The notes beneath the pieces were generated by a model. That model was not told the origin of the DNA, ran no database searches, and saw only the letters and a list, made by a program, of their open reading frames with translations. From Rhizorhabdus wittichii RW1 (GTDB taxonomy: Bacteria > Pseudomonadota > Alphaproteobacteria > Sphingomonadales > Sphingomonadaceae), in assembly GCA_000016765.1 (NCBI GenBank), contig CP000700.1, forward strand, positions 124,001 to 188,000: 64,000 nucleotides of DNA, given 5' to 3'. Shown in pieces: positions 45,911 through 54,059 of this stretch (the stretch's first letter is position 1; each line of letters opens with the position of its first letter). The translations under genes were made by a program, and so were the position numbers.

Positions 45911-47416
45911 CTATCGCAGCCGTACCGGCACATAGGCCGGCGCTTCGCCGCGCCCCTTGACCCGTAGCAGGATAGCCGATCGTCCCGCCGTCCTGGCCTG
46001 CCGGATCGCGGCCTCGAGATCAGCAGCGCTCGCCACCGGCCGGTTGTTGGCCGACAGGATGATGTCGCCGCGGCTGAGGCCTTTGCGCGCCGCATCGGAA
46101 TTGCCCTCGACGCTGCTGATGACGAGACCCTGGGAGACGTCGCTCGCACCGAGTTGACGCGCGATGCCTGGAGTCAGCGGTTCGACGGCAAGCCCGAGTG
46201 TCTTTTCGCTGGGGGACGCGCGATCCTTGTCGAAATTGTCGAAACGACGGTCATCGCGGCCAAAACCCTGCCGGGCGAGCTTGTCCTCGCTGGGACGAAG
46301 CACCGGCGTGGCAGTCACGGTCATGCGCTGGTTGCCGCGCATGAGTTCGACTGCGACCTTGCGGCCAGGTTCGACGCTCGCAACGAGGAACGACAGGCTT
46401 TGGCTTGGAGTCACCTCCTTGCCGTCGACCCGCAGGATGACGTCGCCGGCGCGGATGCCAGCCTGTGCCGCGGGCCCGCCGGGCTCCACGCTCTGGACGA
46501 ACTCGCCGCGGTCTCGCGGAACGCCGAGCGATGACGCGAGGTCTTCGGTCATCGGCTGGATCGTCACGCCCAGATAACCGCGTTCGATGGCCTTGCCGGC
46601 CTTGAGCTTCTCGACGATCGGCGCGGCGATCTCCGCGGGGATGGCAAAGCCGATCCCGACATTTCCGCCCGTGGGCGAGAAGATCGCATTGTTGATGCCG
46701 ATGACCCGCCCGCTGCTGTCGAACATCGGTCCGCCCGAATTGCCGCGGTTGATCGAGGCGTCGGTTTGCAGATAGCGGTCATAGGCGCGCCCTGTACCGG
46801 TATTGCGGTAGACCGCCGAGACGATACCGGCTGTGACCGTGCCGCCCAGGCCGAAAGGATTGCCGATCGCGAGCACCCAGTCGCCAACCCTGACTCGCGT
46901 GGAATCGCCGAAGGTCACGAAGGGCAGCGGTTTGCGCAACGTAATCTTGAGGACCGCCAGGTCCGAGGCGGGATCGCTACCGACGAGGGTCGCCGGATAT
47001 TCCTCGCCATTGTGCAAGGTGACCGTGATCGTCTCGACCTTGCCCTGCCCGTCGGCGGTGATGACGTGGTTGTTGGTGACAATGTAGCCGTCGGCGGACA
47101 GGATGAAGCCTGAGCCGAGCGACTGCGCCTCGCGGGTGCGCGGTCCCGTGGGACTTCCGAAGAAGCGCTCGAAGGGCGTGCCGGCAAAGGGGCTGAAGCT
47201 CGGCATCTGCACGCGCTGGCGGGTCGAGATGTTGACGACGGCGGGCGCCAGCCTTTCGGTGAGATCGGCAAAGCTTTGCGGCGCGCCTGGGCGTGGCACG
47301 ACTGGCGATGCGGCGGGCGGCGATTGCGCGGCAGCGGGGGATGGCTGGCCGATGACAAGACCCACGGCGGCGGCGGTGCTTAATAGGGAGGCAAAGATCC
47401 TGTCAGGATTTCGCAC
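45911..47416 (-). CDS. degP: HtrA/DegP-type periplasmic serine protease
   Basis: 501 residues from GTG 47414-47416 with AGGAGAA upstream. A signal peptide (ASLLSTAAAVGLVIGQPSPAAAQS) leads into the trypsin-like domain with the complete triad His117 (IVTNNHVI), Asp152 (ASDLAVLKI) and Ser227 (INRGNSGGPMFD). Two PDZ domains follow (GYLGVTIQPMTEDLASSLGV, and LGLAVEPLTPGIARQLGASD), the Do/DegP arrangement. It degrades or refolds misfolded envelope proteins. The Gln/Met-rich loop LA is short, as in DegQ, so DegQ-like is an equal label. The gene stands alone after a 175-base gap. Confidence 0.92.
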   Translation of the reverse strand: MRNPDRIFASLLSTAAAVGLVIGQPSPAAAQSPPAASPVVPRPGAPQSFADLTERLAPAVVNISTRQRVQMPSFSPFAGTPFERFFGSPTGPRTREAQSLGSGFILSADGYIVTNNHVITADGQGKVETITVTLHNGEEYPATLVGSDPASDLAVLKITLRKPLPFVTFGDSTRVRVGDWVLAIGNPFGLGGTVTAGIVSAVYRNTGTGRAYDRYLQTDASINRGNSGGPMFDSSGRVIGINNAIFSPTGGNVGIGFAIPAEIAAPIVEKLKAGKAIERGYLGVTIQPMTEDLASSLGVPRDRGEFVQSVEPGGPAAQAGIRAGDVILRVDGKEVTPSQSLSFLVASVEPGRKVAVELMRGNQRMTVTATPVLRPSEDKLARQGFGRDDRRFDNFDKDRASPSEKTLGLAVEPLTPGIARQLGASDVSQGLVISSVEGNSDAARKGLSRGDIILSANNRPVASAADLEAAIRQARTAGRSAILLRVKGRGEAPAYVPVRLR

Positions 47417-47592
47417 GAAATTCTCCTCTTCCTTCCTTTCTCGAGATGGGATGGTCGGCGCGGCAACAGCCACGCCGGCTCTGGTCGACGTCGGCAGAGC
47501 GGCGGGGTCCGCAAAGGAATGCGATGTCCTTACGCCAATGGCCGCGCGCTCACGCACGCGGCCAAAGCGTCACCGGACCCGGGCGGCCCGCA

Positions 47593-48162
47593 TCAGGTCG
47601 TGTGGGATGGACCCGCCTGAACCTGCGCCGACCCGCTGGTCGTCTGCAGCTGCGGCTTAACCGCGGCGCTGCAGTCGCCGGTGCTGGTCTTCGTCATCTT
47701 CGGCTGCGCGTTCCCGGTGCCGTCGGAGGTCCAGGTCACGCTCTGCGCGCAACCATTGGGACCGATGGTGGTCGAGCTATAGCTGTAGCGGACCTGGGCG
47801 CCCTTTGGCAGGCCGGAGACGGACACGAAATGCGGTGCCTCGCTCGCCGTCACGTCAGCGCTTTGAGCATGGAGATCCGCGACGCGCCGCATCATGGCGT
47901 TCATCTGGGCATCCATCACCGCCGAGATCCGATCCATCCGCGCGAAGGGCTGGAAGGCCGCATCGACGAAGTCGGTCTGGTCTGGCTGGGTTTGGGAAAT
48001 TTTGACCTGCGGAGGTGTGTCGCCGAAATAGGTAATGTGGGCGCTCTCCCCGCCCGGCAGGTCGACGGTCATTTTGTGCTCGTGGGACGCGGCATAGGCT
48101 ACACCGCCCACCAGCGAGGCGGCAAGACAGCCGCCGAGCAAAAGTTTGTGCGTGGTTCGCAT
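47593..48162 (-). CDS. Exported hypothetical protein
   Basis: 189 residues. A signal peptide (LLLGGCLAASLVGGVAYA, cleavage before ASHEH) is followed by GESAHITYFGDTPPQVKISQ and a Met/Asp-rich helix (ARMDRISAVMDAQMNAMMRR). It then has RYSYSSTTIGPNGCAQSVTW and TKTSTGDCSA, whose two cysteines may pair. AGGGAG precedes the ATG. The family is unknown to me. It is the next gene upstream of HtrA on the same strand, so an envelope-stress link is possible but only by position. Confidence 0.78.
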   Translation of the reverse strand: MRTTHKLLLGGCLAASLVGGVAYAASHEHKMTVDLPGGESAHITYFGDTPPQVKISQTQPDQTDFVDAAFQPFARMDRISAVMDAQMNAMMRRVADLHAQSADVTASEAPHFVSVSGLPKGAQVRYSYSSTTIGPNGCAQSVTWTSDGTGNAQPKMTKTSTGDCSAAVKPQLQTTSGSAQVQAGPSHTT

Positions 48163-48491
48163 GGGGATCTCCCTTACAATTCAAGCACAGGTCAAATTGC
48201 CTTTCGAAGGCTGAACGCGCGATGACTGCGTCCATGAGGGAAGCGAAGAGCGTCGGCCATCTTGGGCGGCGGCATGCCTTCGCTGATCAAGGCCGATACA
48301 ACGTAAGAATCGAGAGCACCGCATATACCTTACGCCAATGTCTCCGTCCGTGACGATAATGCGTGTTGGGCCATTTGCATTTCAAACGCGGGAATCGAGA
48401 GGCGGACGTATCGGCTTCGCTCACCTATTTCATCCGGTGACACGACAATCCATTGAACACAGGCAAACCGGGAGACGAGCGGCTGCGCCCA
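48163..48491. other. Intergenic region without a supported gene
   Basis: About 330 bases with no credible frame. It contains TACGCCAATG-type short repeats but no clear promoter. Composition starts to become less GC-rich here and stays so through the Imm11-like gene and the replication origin. Confidence 0.5.
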
Positions 48492-49049
48492 TCACTGAGA
48501 TGATGCGAGCTTTGCGTTCCCGATAACCGGGTCGGGATTCGAGGCAACGCGAAACTCTTGGTACTCTACCGCTCGGATATGTGCAGCTTCCAGGGCGCAG
48601 CGCAACGAACGCTCGACGACCCTATGAGTCTCCATATACCGTGGACGCCAAATCTTACGCGAGGTTTGGAAGCCAGCGCGCATAAGAATAGCACGCCGCT
48701 TCCGAATACGCTGTTCGCTTGTGCCAGGAGGCGTCCACATCTCGGCCTCCATTGCCTTGAGATCAAGGCAGTCTTCAACTCCGATGATGTTCATAAGATA
48801 AAAGCAATCGGAAATAGTCAAACCAGTTTCATCTTCTATCAGGAACGGATATATCTCGACGTCTCCCCGACATTCTTCTTCTAGTACTGCCTTAAAACGG
48901 TCACTCACATAATATTGCATGCCCGCGCGGAACAGATCTCCCAGTGACTCCTTGCCCGAGAAGCAAATGCCAAGCCTCGGGATATCATCTCGTCCTTTCC
49001 AAGATCCGTCACAGGCGGCGAGCGTCAGTGGCTCATTAACCCGAACCAT
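48492..49049 (-). CDS. Imm11-like (immunity protein) hypothetical
   Basis: 185 residues. SDRFKAVLEEECRGDVEIYP, then SDCFYLMNIIGVEDCLDLKA and an Arg-rich helix (EQRIRKRRAILMRAGFQTSR), fit the pattern of the Imm11/DUF1629 family: a YLxNVxxxVDCLD-like core after a short helical segment. Imm11 proteins neutralise polymorphic or contact-dependent toxins. The first ATG (49047-49049) has no ribosome binding site. The frame stays open upstream for 22 more codons (ending RDPYWNVPA) to a TGA, so the N-terminus may be lost. Base composition is clearly lower in GC than the neighbours, and no toxin gene is adjacent. It could be a transferred remnant. Confidence 0.6.
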   Translation of the reverse strand: MVRVNEPLTLAACDGSWKGRDDIPRLGICFSGKESLGDLFRAGMQYYVSDRFKAVLEEECRGDVEIYPFLIEDETGLTISDCFYLMNIIGVEDCLDLKAMEAEMWTPPGTSEQRIRKRRAILMRAGFQTSRKIWRPRYMETHRVVERSLRCALEAAHIRAVEYQEFRVASNPDPVIGNAKLASSQ

Positions 49050-49450
49050 CGCTGGGACATTCCAGTATGGATCTCTTATTCTCGCCCTCAGATTCGTTCG
49101 CTGGATGGCAGATCGTCAAGCCTAGACATGTCCATCATGGTTGATCGTGAGGAGGCGATACCCGTAGCGAGATGGGAGCCGCATGGTATTCAGTGGCGGC
49201 CTTAGGAGTTCAAGGGGGTATGGGTTAGAAAGCTCAACTCGGCTGACGGCTCTCCGAGGACTAACCTCGCCGCGACGCTAGAGGAGGAAGATGGGCGGCG
49301 GTAAGGTCTTGGATCGGATCTGCCGCCACGTCCCTTTCCTCCCAAAATCCATTTTTAAAAACGCCCAAGCGGAGCGCGGGAGCTTCTATATTTCAATGAT
49401 TCTAAGATTCAGGGGCAATTCCCGCTTGTAAACCAAGGGTTTAGACCCCG

Positions 49451-50040
49451 TTTATGTGAGCGGTTGGGGGCTTTATCGTGAGGACTCGGGGGCATTTATG
49501 AGAGCGGCCGGGGGCATCTGCCTGAGCAACCGGGGGATTATGTGAGGGATCGGGGGAAGCGTCCCAGTGACTTGGAAAAGGCCATGGGAATAGCTTGAAT
49601 GGCCAGCCTTTTTGGCACGTCGCGGGCCTCGAACCTCGACCGACCTTGTTCGTGTGAGAGATCGGGGGCGATCTCCCTGCCCTTCCCGCCGTTTATATGA
49701 GCTTTCGGGGGGCCTCAGCATATTGATTAAATTCCCTATTTCGAACCGAGTCGCTTTAAATGAGTGATCGGGGGAGCGACGAAAAGGCCAGCAAAATCAA
49801 GTAGATGCTATAACGTTTATGTGAGCGTGCGGGGGATGCGGCAATGCGGCTTGTAAAAGCGCTGCGGGTCCGAATGCCGCGGCGAGATCTTTATATGAGC
49901 GATGGGGGGATATCACGAGACTCGCGGTGAATCCGCGAGTCGGACAATTTCTTTATATGAGTGGTCGGGGGCCACCGGTTTGCGCCCTTGTCAGCCTTTA
50001 TGTGAGGGCTCGGGGGCACGTCTATGTGAGTGAACGGGGG
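49451..50040 (+). repeat. oriV: Plasmid replication origin: array of about 13 iterons
   Basis: Direct repeats with consensus TTTATGTGAGNGNNCGGGGG start at 49451, 49472, 49495, 49516, 49537, 49649, 49692, 49755, 49816, 49890, 49952, 49997 and 50021; the fourth is degenerate and several have ATATGAG. The first five are tightly packed (21-23 bases apart). The rest are spaced 24 to 112 bases apart with AT-richer tracts between them. All are in one direction, toward repA at 50080. An inverted copy lies after repA (51204-51223). Iterons bind Rep_3-type initiators and set copy number by handcuffing (established knowledge). There is no other gene in this 1 kb stretch. Confidence 0.92.
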
Positions 50041-50079
50041 GATGTTCTCTTTATGACAAGGTGATGATATGCAACTCAC

Positions 50080-51195
50080 ATGAAGCCCGATTCGGACATC
50101 GTTGAGATCGAGGTTTCCCCGGAAGCGGATGGCCTGAGCCGGACGCTGCGGGTCGCTGATGTGATTCGCCGCCGCGATCTCGATTTTGTAAGCAAACCGG
50201 GCGAGCTCGTCGAATCCGAGTTTGAAACCGGCTCCTTGAGCGCCGCCGGGCGTAAGGCCTTCGCCCTGATGCTACGCAAGGCTGGGCCAGACGCTGGCGA
50301 GGACAGAAACTTCACGATTACCAAGAAGGAGCTGCGCGGATCGCACAAGGGCAATGAGCGCATCCAGCCCGTGATGGACGAGCTTTTGCGCGTGATCGTG
50401 CGCATCCGCACGACGACCAAGAAGGGCAAGCCCGCGATCATGTCGCAATCCCTGCTCTCGAGCTGCGTGGAGGAAATCTCCGAAGACGGCATGAGCGTCG
50501 TGGAGTACGAGTTTTCGGAAGCCTTCAAGCGCGTGATGCAGCGCTCGGACTATTATGCGCGGGTCAACCTGGGCGTCATGCTGGCGCTGCAGTCGCGCTA
50601 TTCGCTGACGCTCTATGACCTGGGCTGCCTGATCATCAACCGGCAGAACCGCGTCGTGAAGATGGAGGTTGAGGAACTGCGCCGGCGTCTGGGCGTGCCG
50701 GAGGGTAGCTTCAAGAATTTCGCGGAATTCCGCCGCGATGTCCTGGCAAAATCGAAGTTGGAGATCGACCAGCTCGCGGATTTCACCGTGGAATGGGACG
50801 AGATCCGTGGATCGGGGCGTGGACGGCCTGTCGAGGCTGTGAAGCTCACATTCAGTCCTAAGGATCCCGTCGATCAGGAGGAAACCGCCAAGGAGCTCGA
50901 TCGGCCGAAAGTGGGTCGGCGTGCCAGGCGGGACGGAACGGTCGAAACCGTCGCACCGCCGCCCGTCCCCCTGCCCTCGGCGCGCCCCTTCCCTTCGGGA
51001 TCGCTGAACTTCTGCCCTGACCAACGCATCATCACGATTTTCCGCGATTTTGGCGGAGGCTGGGACAAGGACATGATTGCCGATGCCTACAGGCAGAAAA
51101 TGGGCGCAAAGCTGGAGACCCTGACGGGCGCCGCTCTCTACAAATCGTGGGAAGGCTTCTGCAAAAGCTGGGTCGCGATGCGCGGGACGCCCTGA
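50080..51195 (+). CDS. repA: Rep_3-type plasmid replication initiator RepA
   Basis: 371 residues. Two winged-helix domains: the first contains KKELRGSHKGNERIQPVMDE, the second ALQSRYSLTLYDLGCLIINR (about 168-187) and LRRRLGVPEGSFKNFAEFRR. The latter pattern (RYSLxLYD) is the Rep_3 family signature. A Pro-rich linker (VAPPPVPLPSARPFPSGSL) precedes a C-terminal domain with FRDFGGGWDKDMIADAYRQK that is absent from short initiators. It binds the iterons upstream and opens the origin. The start ATG has AAGGTGATG 13 bases away, rather far. CTCACAT just before the ATG reads as the reverse of the iteron core, possibly an autoregulatory site. Confidence 0.92.
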   Translation: MKPDSDIVEIEVSPEADGLSRTLRVADVIRRRDLDFVSKPGELVESEFETGSLSAAGRKAFALMLRKAGPDAGEDRNFTITKKELRGSHKGNERIQPVMDELLRVIVRIRTTTKKGKPAIMSQSLLSSCVEEISEDGMSVVEYEFSEAFKRVMQRSDYYARVNLGVMLALQSRYSLTLYDLGCLIINRQNRVVKMEVEELRRRLGVPEGSFKNFAEFRRDVLAKSKLEIDQLADFTVEWDEIRGSGRGRPVEAVKLTFSPKDPVDQEETAKELDRPKVGRRARRDGTVETVAPPPVPLPSARPFPSGSLNFCPDQRIITIFRDFGGGWDKDMIADAYRQKMGAKLETLTGAALYKSWEGFCKSWVAMRGTP

Positions 51196-51203
51196 AGTCC
51201 CCT

Positions 51204-51223
51204 CCCCCCGTTCCTCACATAAA
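51204..51223 (-). repeat. Inverted iteron copy downstream of repA
   Basis: The plus strand reads CCCCCCGTTCCTCACATAAA; its reverse complement TTTATGTGAGGAACGGGGGG is a full iteron in the opposite direction. It lies nine bases after the repA stop and 11 bases before the parB-like stop. It may serve handcuffing or local control between the convergent genes. Confidence 0.8.
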
Positions 51224-51234
51224 GAGCCGGGGCC

Positions 51235-51630
51235 CTACTCCCCGCTACCCCCCTGCCCTTCCGCGAGATCGATCAGCGCCATGATGCCGTCGGGCAGGCT
51301 GAGATTGCGATCGTCGCACCAGCGAACAAGCCGGTCGCGCTCGGGCGGCGACAGGCGCATGCTGATGTGCAGTGAGCGCGCGGGACCACGCTGGGGCTTG
51401 CGCTTCGGAATGATGCCGACCTCGCTGGCGACTTGCGGAAAATAGCCAGGCGGGAGCGTCGCTGGCGCCGGTTCGCGGACGGGCGCCGGTGCGGCGGCCG
51501 GCGCTGGCTTGGGCGTCGCAGCGATCAGGTTCTTGAGGCGGTCGGCCGGGTCTTCGCTATGCTCGATGCGCTGCCGGGTGGAGCCGATGATGTCCCCCAT
51601 TGCGCCGGCAGCGGACTTAGGCTCAGGCAT
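51235..51630 (-). CDS. parB: Small ParB-like partition partner (RHH type)
   Basis: 131 residues from ATG 51628-51630, overlapping the ParA stop by eight bases. The N-terminal half is flexible (ADRLKNLIAATPKPAPAAAP). The C-terminal part ARSLHISMRLSPPERDRLVR, then WCDDRNLSLPDGIMALIDLA, is a ribbon-helix-helix-like segment that would bind DNA as a dimer. Small RHH partners of this kind replace HTH ParB in type Ib-like systems. Its name is based on position after ParA rather than on sequence identity with classical ParB. Confidence 0.72.
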   Translation of the reverse strand: MPEPKSAAGAMGDIIGSTRQRIEHSEDPADRLKNLIAATPKPAPAAAPAPVREPAPATLPPGYFPQVASEVGIIPKRKPQRGPARSLHISMRLSPPERDRLVRWCDDRNLSLPDGIMALIDLAEGQGGSGE

Positions 51631-52309
51631 TGACGGCCTCCTTGTTCTGAATTTCGCTGAGTATGTCGGCCAGGATGCCTTGCGCGATGCGCCGCGCCTT
51701 CTCGGTCTTGGCCAGGCCGGCGGCCTCAACCTCGGCCAGCGTCATGCGATAGTTGGACATGGCGCGGAACGCGTCGAGCGTATGCATCTGCTCGTTGAAG
51801 GTCGGCAGAGCATTGCTGATCTGGCTGTCGATCTCCCATTCGGCCTTGGAGCGGGCGACCTGCCCTGTCTGCGTGATCAGGACCCTGTAGGGCACGCCGC
51901 CGCACATCTTGCCCAGCATGTCGCTGGTTTCCACGGTGCGCTCGAGATCGAGGCGCGATGAGCGCGTGGGAATGACGACGAAATCGGAGTCCATCGCCGC
52001 GTAGGCGGTCTTGAAGTTCGAAGTGCCCTCGGAATCGACAATGACAAGCTGTGCGGCATCGCGCGCGCGCGCGATAGCGGGTCCAATGTCCGCGTCCCGG
52101 AGTTGTGAGGCGTCTTCCACGGTGATGCGCCCCTCCCCTGCCCTGTCGGCGTTCATCCGATCCCGATACCAGTTGAGCAAGCTGTTCTGACGGTCGGCGT
52201 CGAGCATGAAGACTGAACCGCCGAGAGCCTCGAATTCGGAAGCGAGCGCAAGCGCGAGCGTGGTCTTGCCGGCGCCGCCTTTGCTTTGCGCGATCGTGAT
52301 GACGGGCAT
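51623..52309 (-). CDS. parA: ParA family partition ATPase
   Basis: 228 residues with the deviant Walker A SKGGAGKTTLALALA (about 9-23), the switch I aspartate in FMLDADRQNSLLNWY and the Walker B-like LVIVDSEGTSNFK. It has no N-terminal HTH, so it is the short ParA of type Ib-like systems. By ATP-dependent nucleoid binding it distributes plasmid copies to daughter cells. CAGGAG precedes ATG 52307-52309. The upstream region (52343-52663) carries several GCGCGGCACA motifs that could be the centromere. Confidence 0.92.
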   Translation of the reverse strand: MPVITIAQSKGGAGKTTLALALASEFEALGGSVFMLDADRQNSLLNWYRDRMNADRAGEGRITVEDASQLRDADIGPAIARARDAAQLVIVDSEGTSNFKTAYAAMDSDFVVIPTRSSRLDLERTVETSDMLGKMCGGVPYRVLITQTGQVARSKAEWEIDSQISNALPTFNEQMHTLDAFRAMSNYRMTLAEVEAAGLAKTEKARRIAQGILADILSEIQNKEAVNA

Positions 52310-52342
52310 GCGAACTCCTGTAATGCGATAGCGCTGCACACT

Positions 52343-52663
52343 GCGCGGCACAAACATGGCCCACCCCGCACCGCGCCGCACACAATGACAGCGCCACTGA
52401 TAGCGTCACCGCCCGCGCCACGCAAGGCGCGTATACGCGCGACAGCGCGTGCAAGTGCGCGGTACTGTGCGGCAGCGCGAGGAACATCGCAAGCGCGATG
52501 AAGCGCGCGAGCGCACGCGACGGAACACGCGAGCATGCCAGCGAACACGCACGCGCACACGCTGCCGACATGTGCCGCGCTGGGGCAAGCGTTATCGCTG
52601 CATAAAGTACAGCGGAATGTGGTGTGGCGGGGCGTTACAAGGCGCGGCACATCGTGCGGCACA
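52343..52663. repeat. Cluster of GCGCGGCACA motifs upstream of parA
   Basis: GCGCGGCACA occurs at 52343-52352 and 52642-52651, its reverse complement TGTGCCGCGC at 52571-52580, and near-copies at 52373-52382 (GCGCCGCACA) and 52654-52663 (GTGCGGCACA). The stretch between them is extremely rich in GCGC/CACG dinucleotide runs and encodes no credible protein. A second cluster lies at 55004-55043. Likely a partition centromere or a binding region for the adjacent DNA-binding proteins (inference). No gene is seen between 52310 and 52742. Confidence 0.65.
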
Positions 52664-52742
52664 ATATTAAGTGCAGGAATTTCAAGTTGTTCGATCGCCT
52701 ACAAGGCGACGAGGGCCGAAGGGGACTGACGCTAGAGAGGAC

Positions 52743-53741
52743 TTATCGGGCCTTGAGAAGCTCATCGATCGCCGCCATTTCCGCATCGAATTGGTCGAAG
52801 ACAGCCGCCAGATTTCGAGATGGCGAGGGGAGGGGTCTCTCCACGCGGGGGCGCCCAAGCGGGACTCTGGCGAAGCCAAACTCGACAGCGAGGTCGACGC
52901 TCATGAAAATGCGCCACGTCCGCCTTGTCGTGATTTCGGTCAGAAGCCCGGTACGGGCGGCGCGCTCCAGCAACCTGCTGGCGCCAGTCACGGTCAGATC
53001 AAGAAGTCGCGCCACAGCCTGTGGCGACAGGACCGGTTGGTGAAGCGTAAGCGCGAGGAGGGAGGGCAGGGCACCGGGACGATAAGACTCCGCGATTGCC
53101 GTTCGGGCTTTGCGATGGAGGCGCTCCAGATGGTCAAGGCGTTCAAGGCCACGCTCGGCGCGCGCGGCAAGGGCCCGCAGGACCGCGAGCCAGTCGGCTT
53201 CATTCAGCGTCTTCTTCAAACGGAAGGCTTTGGCGCCGCCGACGAGGTAGGGGAGGGGGCTGCCTGTCAGATCCTGGTCGCGTAAGGCGAACGGCAGACC
53301 GAGCCAGGGGTCGAGCCCGCCTCGTACTCGTGCATAGCGCCGGATCTGTTCGAGCGCGCGGACGAGGGGAGGGTGATCCGCGGCTTCGGCCGGCAATTCG
53401 ACAGCCTTGGGAAGCGCATCGCGCCAGACAAAGGGGTCCGATAACCCCAGCATGTCCTGCCAGGGCGCGAAGGCCTCATATTCGCCGCGGTTCGTGGCGC
53501 GCAGCGGCCGGCCGGGGATCGTGACCCGGCAGCCCCAGGAAAATAGGTCGATTTCATCGACCTCGTGGCCTTCCAGCTGAAGAGCACGCGCATAGCCGGC
53601 CCACGCTGCGCGGGTCTGCCACGCCGAGAGCACCAAACTCCCGGAAATTCGGCTGTTTAGCGTCGCTATCACTGCGGTCGCATGTGCAACTTCGGCGACG
53701 ACCTTCGGCGTATAGCTTGGTCCGAAGCCAACGATATCCAT
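52743..53741 (-). CDS. Winged-helix DNA-binding protein (RHE_PE00001/DUF1612-like)
   Basis: 332 residues. AVIATLNSRISGSLVLSAWQ, RAAWAGYARALQLEGHEVDE and LFSWGCRVTIPGRPLRATNR make up the first part. A helical middle section follows, then a winged-helix segment near the end: LSPQAVARLLDLTVTGASRL LER (key residues ARLL and TGASRLL) and GLLTEITTRRTWRIFMS. The design recalls, from memory, the RHE_PE00001/DUF1612 family found on alphaproteobacterial plasmids. Its gene lies between two clusters of the GCGCGGCACA motif and is divergent from the serine recombinase, so it may bind those sites. No clear ribosome binding site is seen before ATG 53739-53741. Confidence 0.65.
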   Translation of the reverse strand: MDIVGFGPSYTPKVVAEVAHATAVIATLNSRISGSLVLSAWQTRAAWAGYARALQLEGHEVDEIDLFSWGCRVTIPGRPLRATNRGEYEAFAPWQDMLGLSDPFVWRDALPKAVELPAEAADHPPLVRALEQIRRYARVRGGLDPWLGLPFALRDQDLTGSPLPYLVGGAKAFRLKKTLNEADWLAVLRALAARAERGLERLDHLERLHRKARTAIAESYRPGALPSLLALTLHQPVLSPQAVARLLDLTVTGASRLLERAARTGLLTEITTRRTWRIFMSVDLAVEFGFARVPLGRPRVERPLPSPSRNLAAVFDQFDAEMAAIDELLKAR

Positions 53742-53829
53742 GAGACGAAACTAGCAAACACTGAGCTTAAGAGCAATCTGAGTTCACTTTGCCCGCATTC
53801 TTATGGCGACCCCGTGCCGACGCGAGGGG

Positions 53830-54054
53830 CGACCCCTCGATTGAGGCGCCGGTAGGCCCCACTGTCATTCCTTTGATCCGCAGATTTCATCCGCGCAGAT
53901 CGACCAGCGGCGCTGTCCAAAAGCCCGAAAGGCGCTCGCACGGCCCATGGGGCGCCGGAGACGATCACGGGTCGAATCCTAGGGGACGGGGCTGGCCAAA
54001 ACCGGCACTGGCGTTTATCAAACGGGAGCAACCCCTCGATTGCTCCCGTTTGAT
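53830..54054. repeat. Resolution-site-like region upstream of the recombinase gene
   Basis: ACCCCTCGATTG occurs at 53830-53841 and again at 54031-54042, exactly 201 bases apart in direct orientation. The first copy forms part of the dyad CGAGGGG / CCCCTCG (53821-53837). The second sits at the centre of a perfect 15-base inverted repeat, ATCAAACGGGAGCAA / TTGCTCCCGTTTGAT (54017-54054). This is 6 bases before the serine recombinase start, where res or inversion sites usually lie. The 53742-54059 interval has no other gene. Confidence 0.6.
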
Positions 54055-54059
54055 GGAAT

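Noticed and set aside
49451-50040. Could the repeat array be a CRISPR?
   Set aside because: The repeats are not palindromic, vary in sequence, have unequal spacing without unique spacers of constant size, and sit directly before a Rep_3 initiator gene. They fit iterons.
52449-52670. A basic 73-residue protein upstream of parA
   Set aside because: Composed of Arg/Cys/His codons forced by the GCGC/CACG-rich DNA of the motif cluster; no ribosome binding site.
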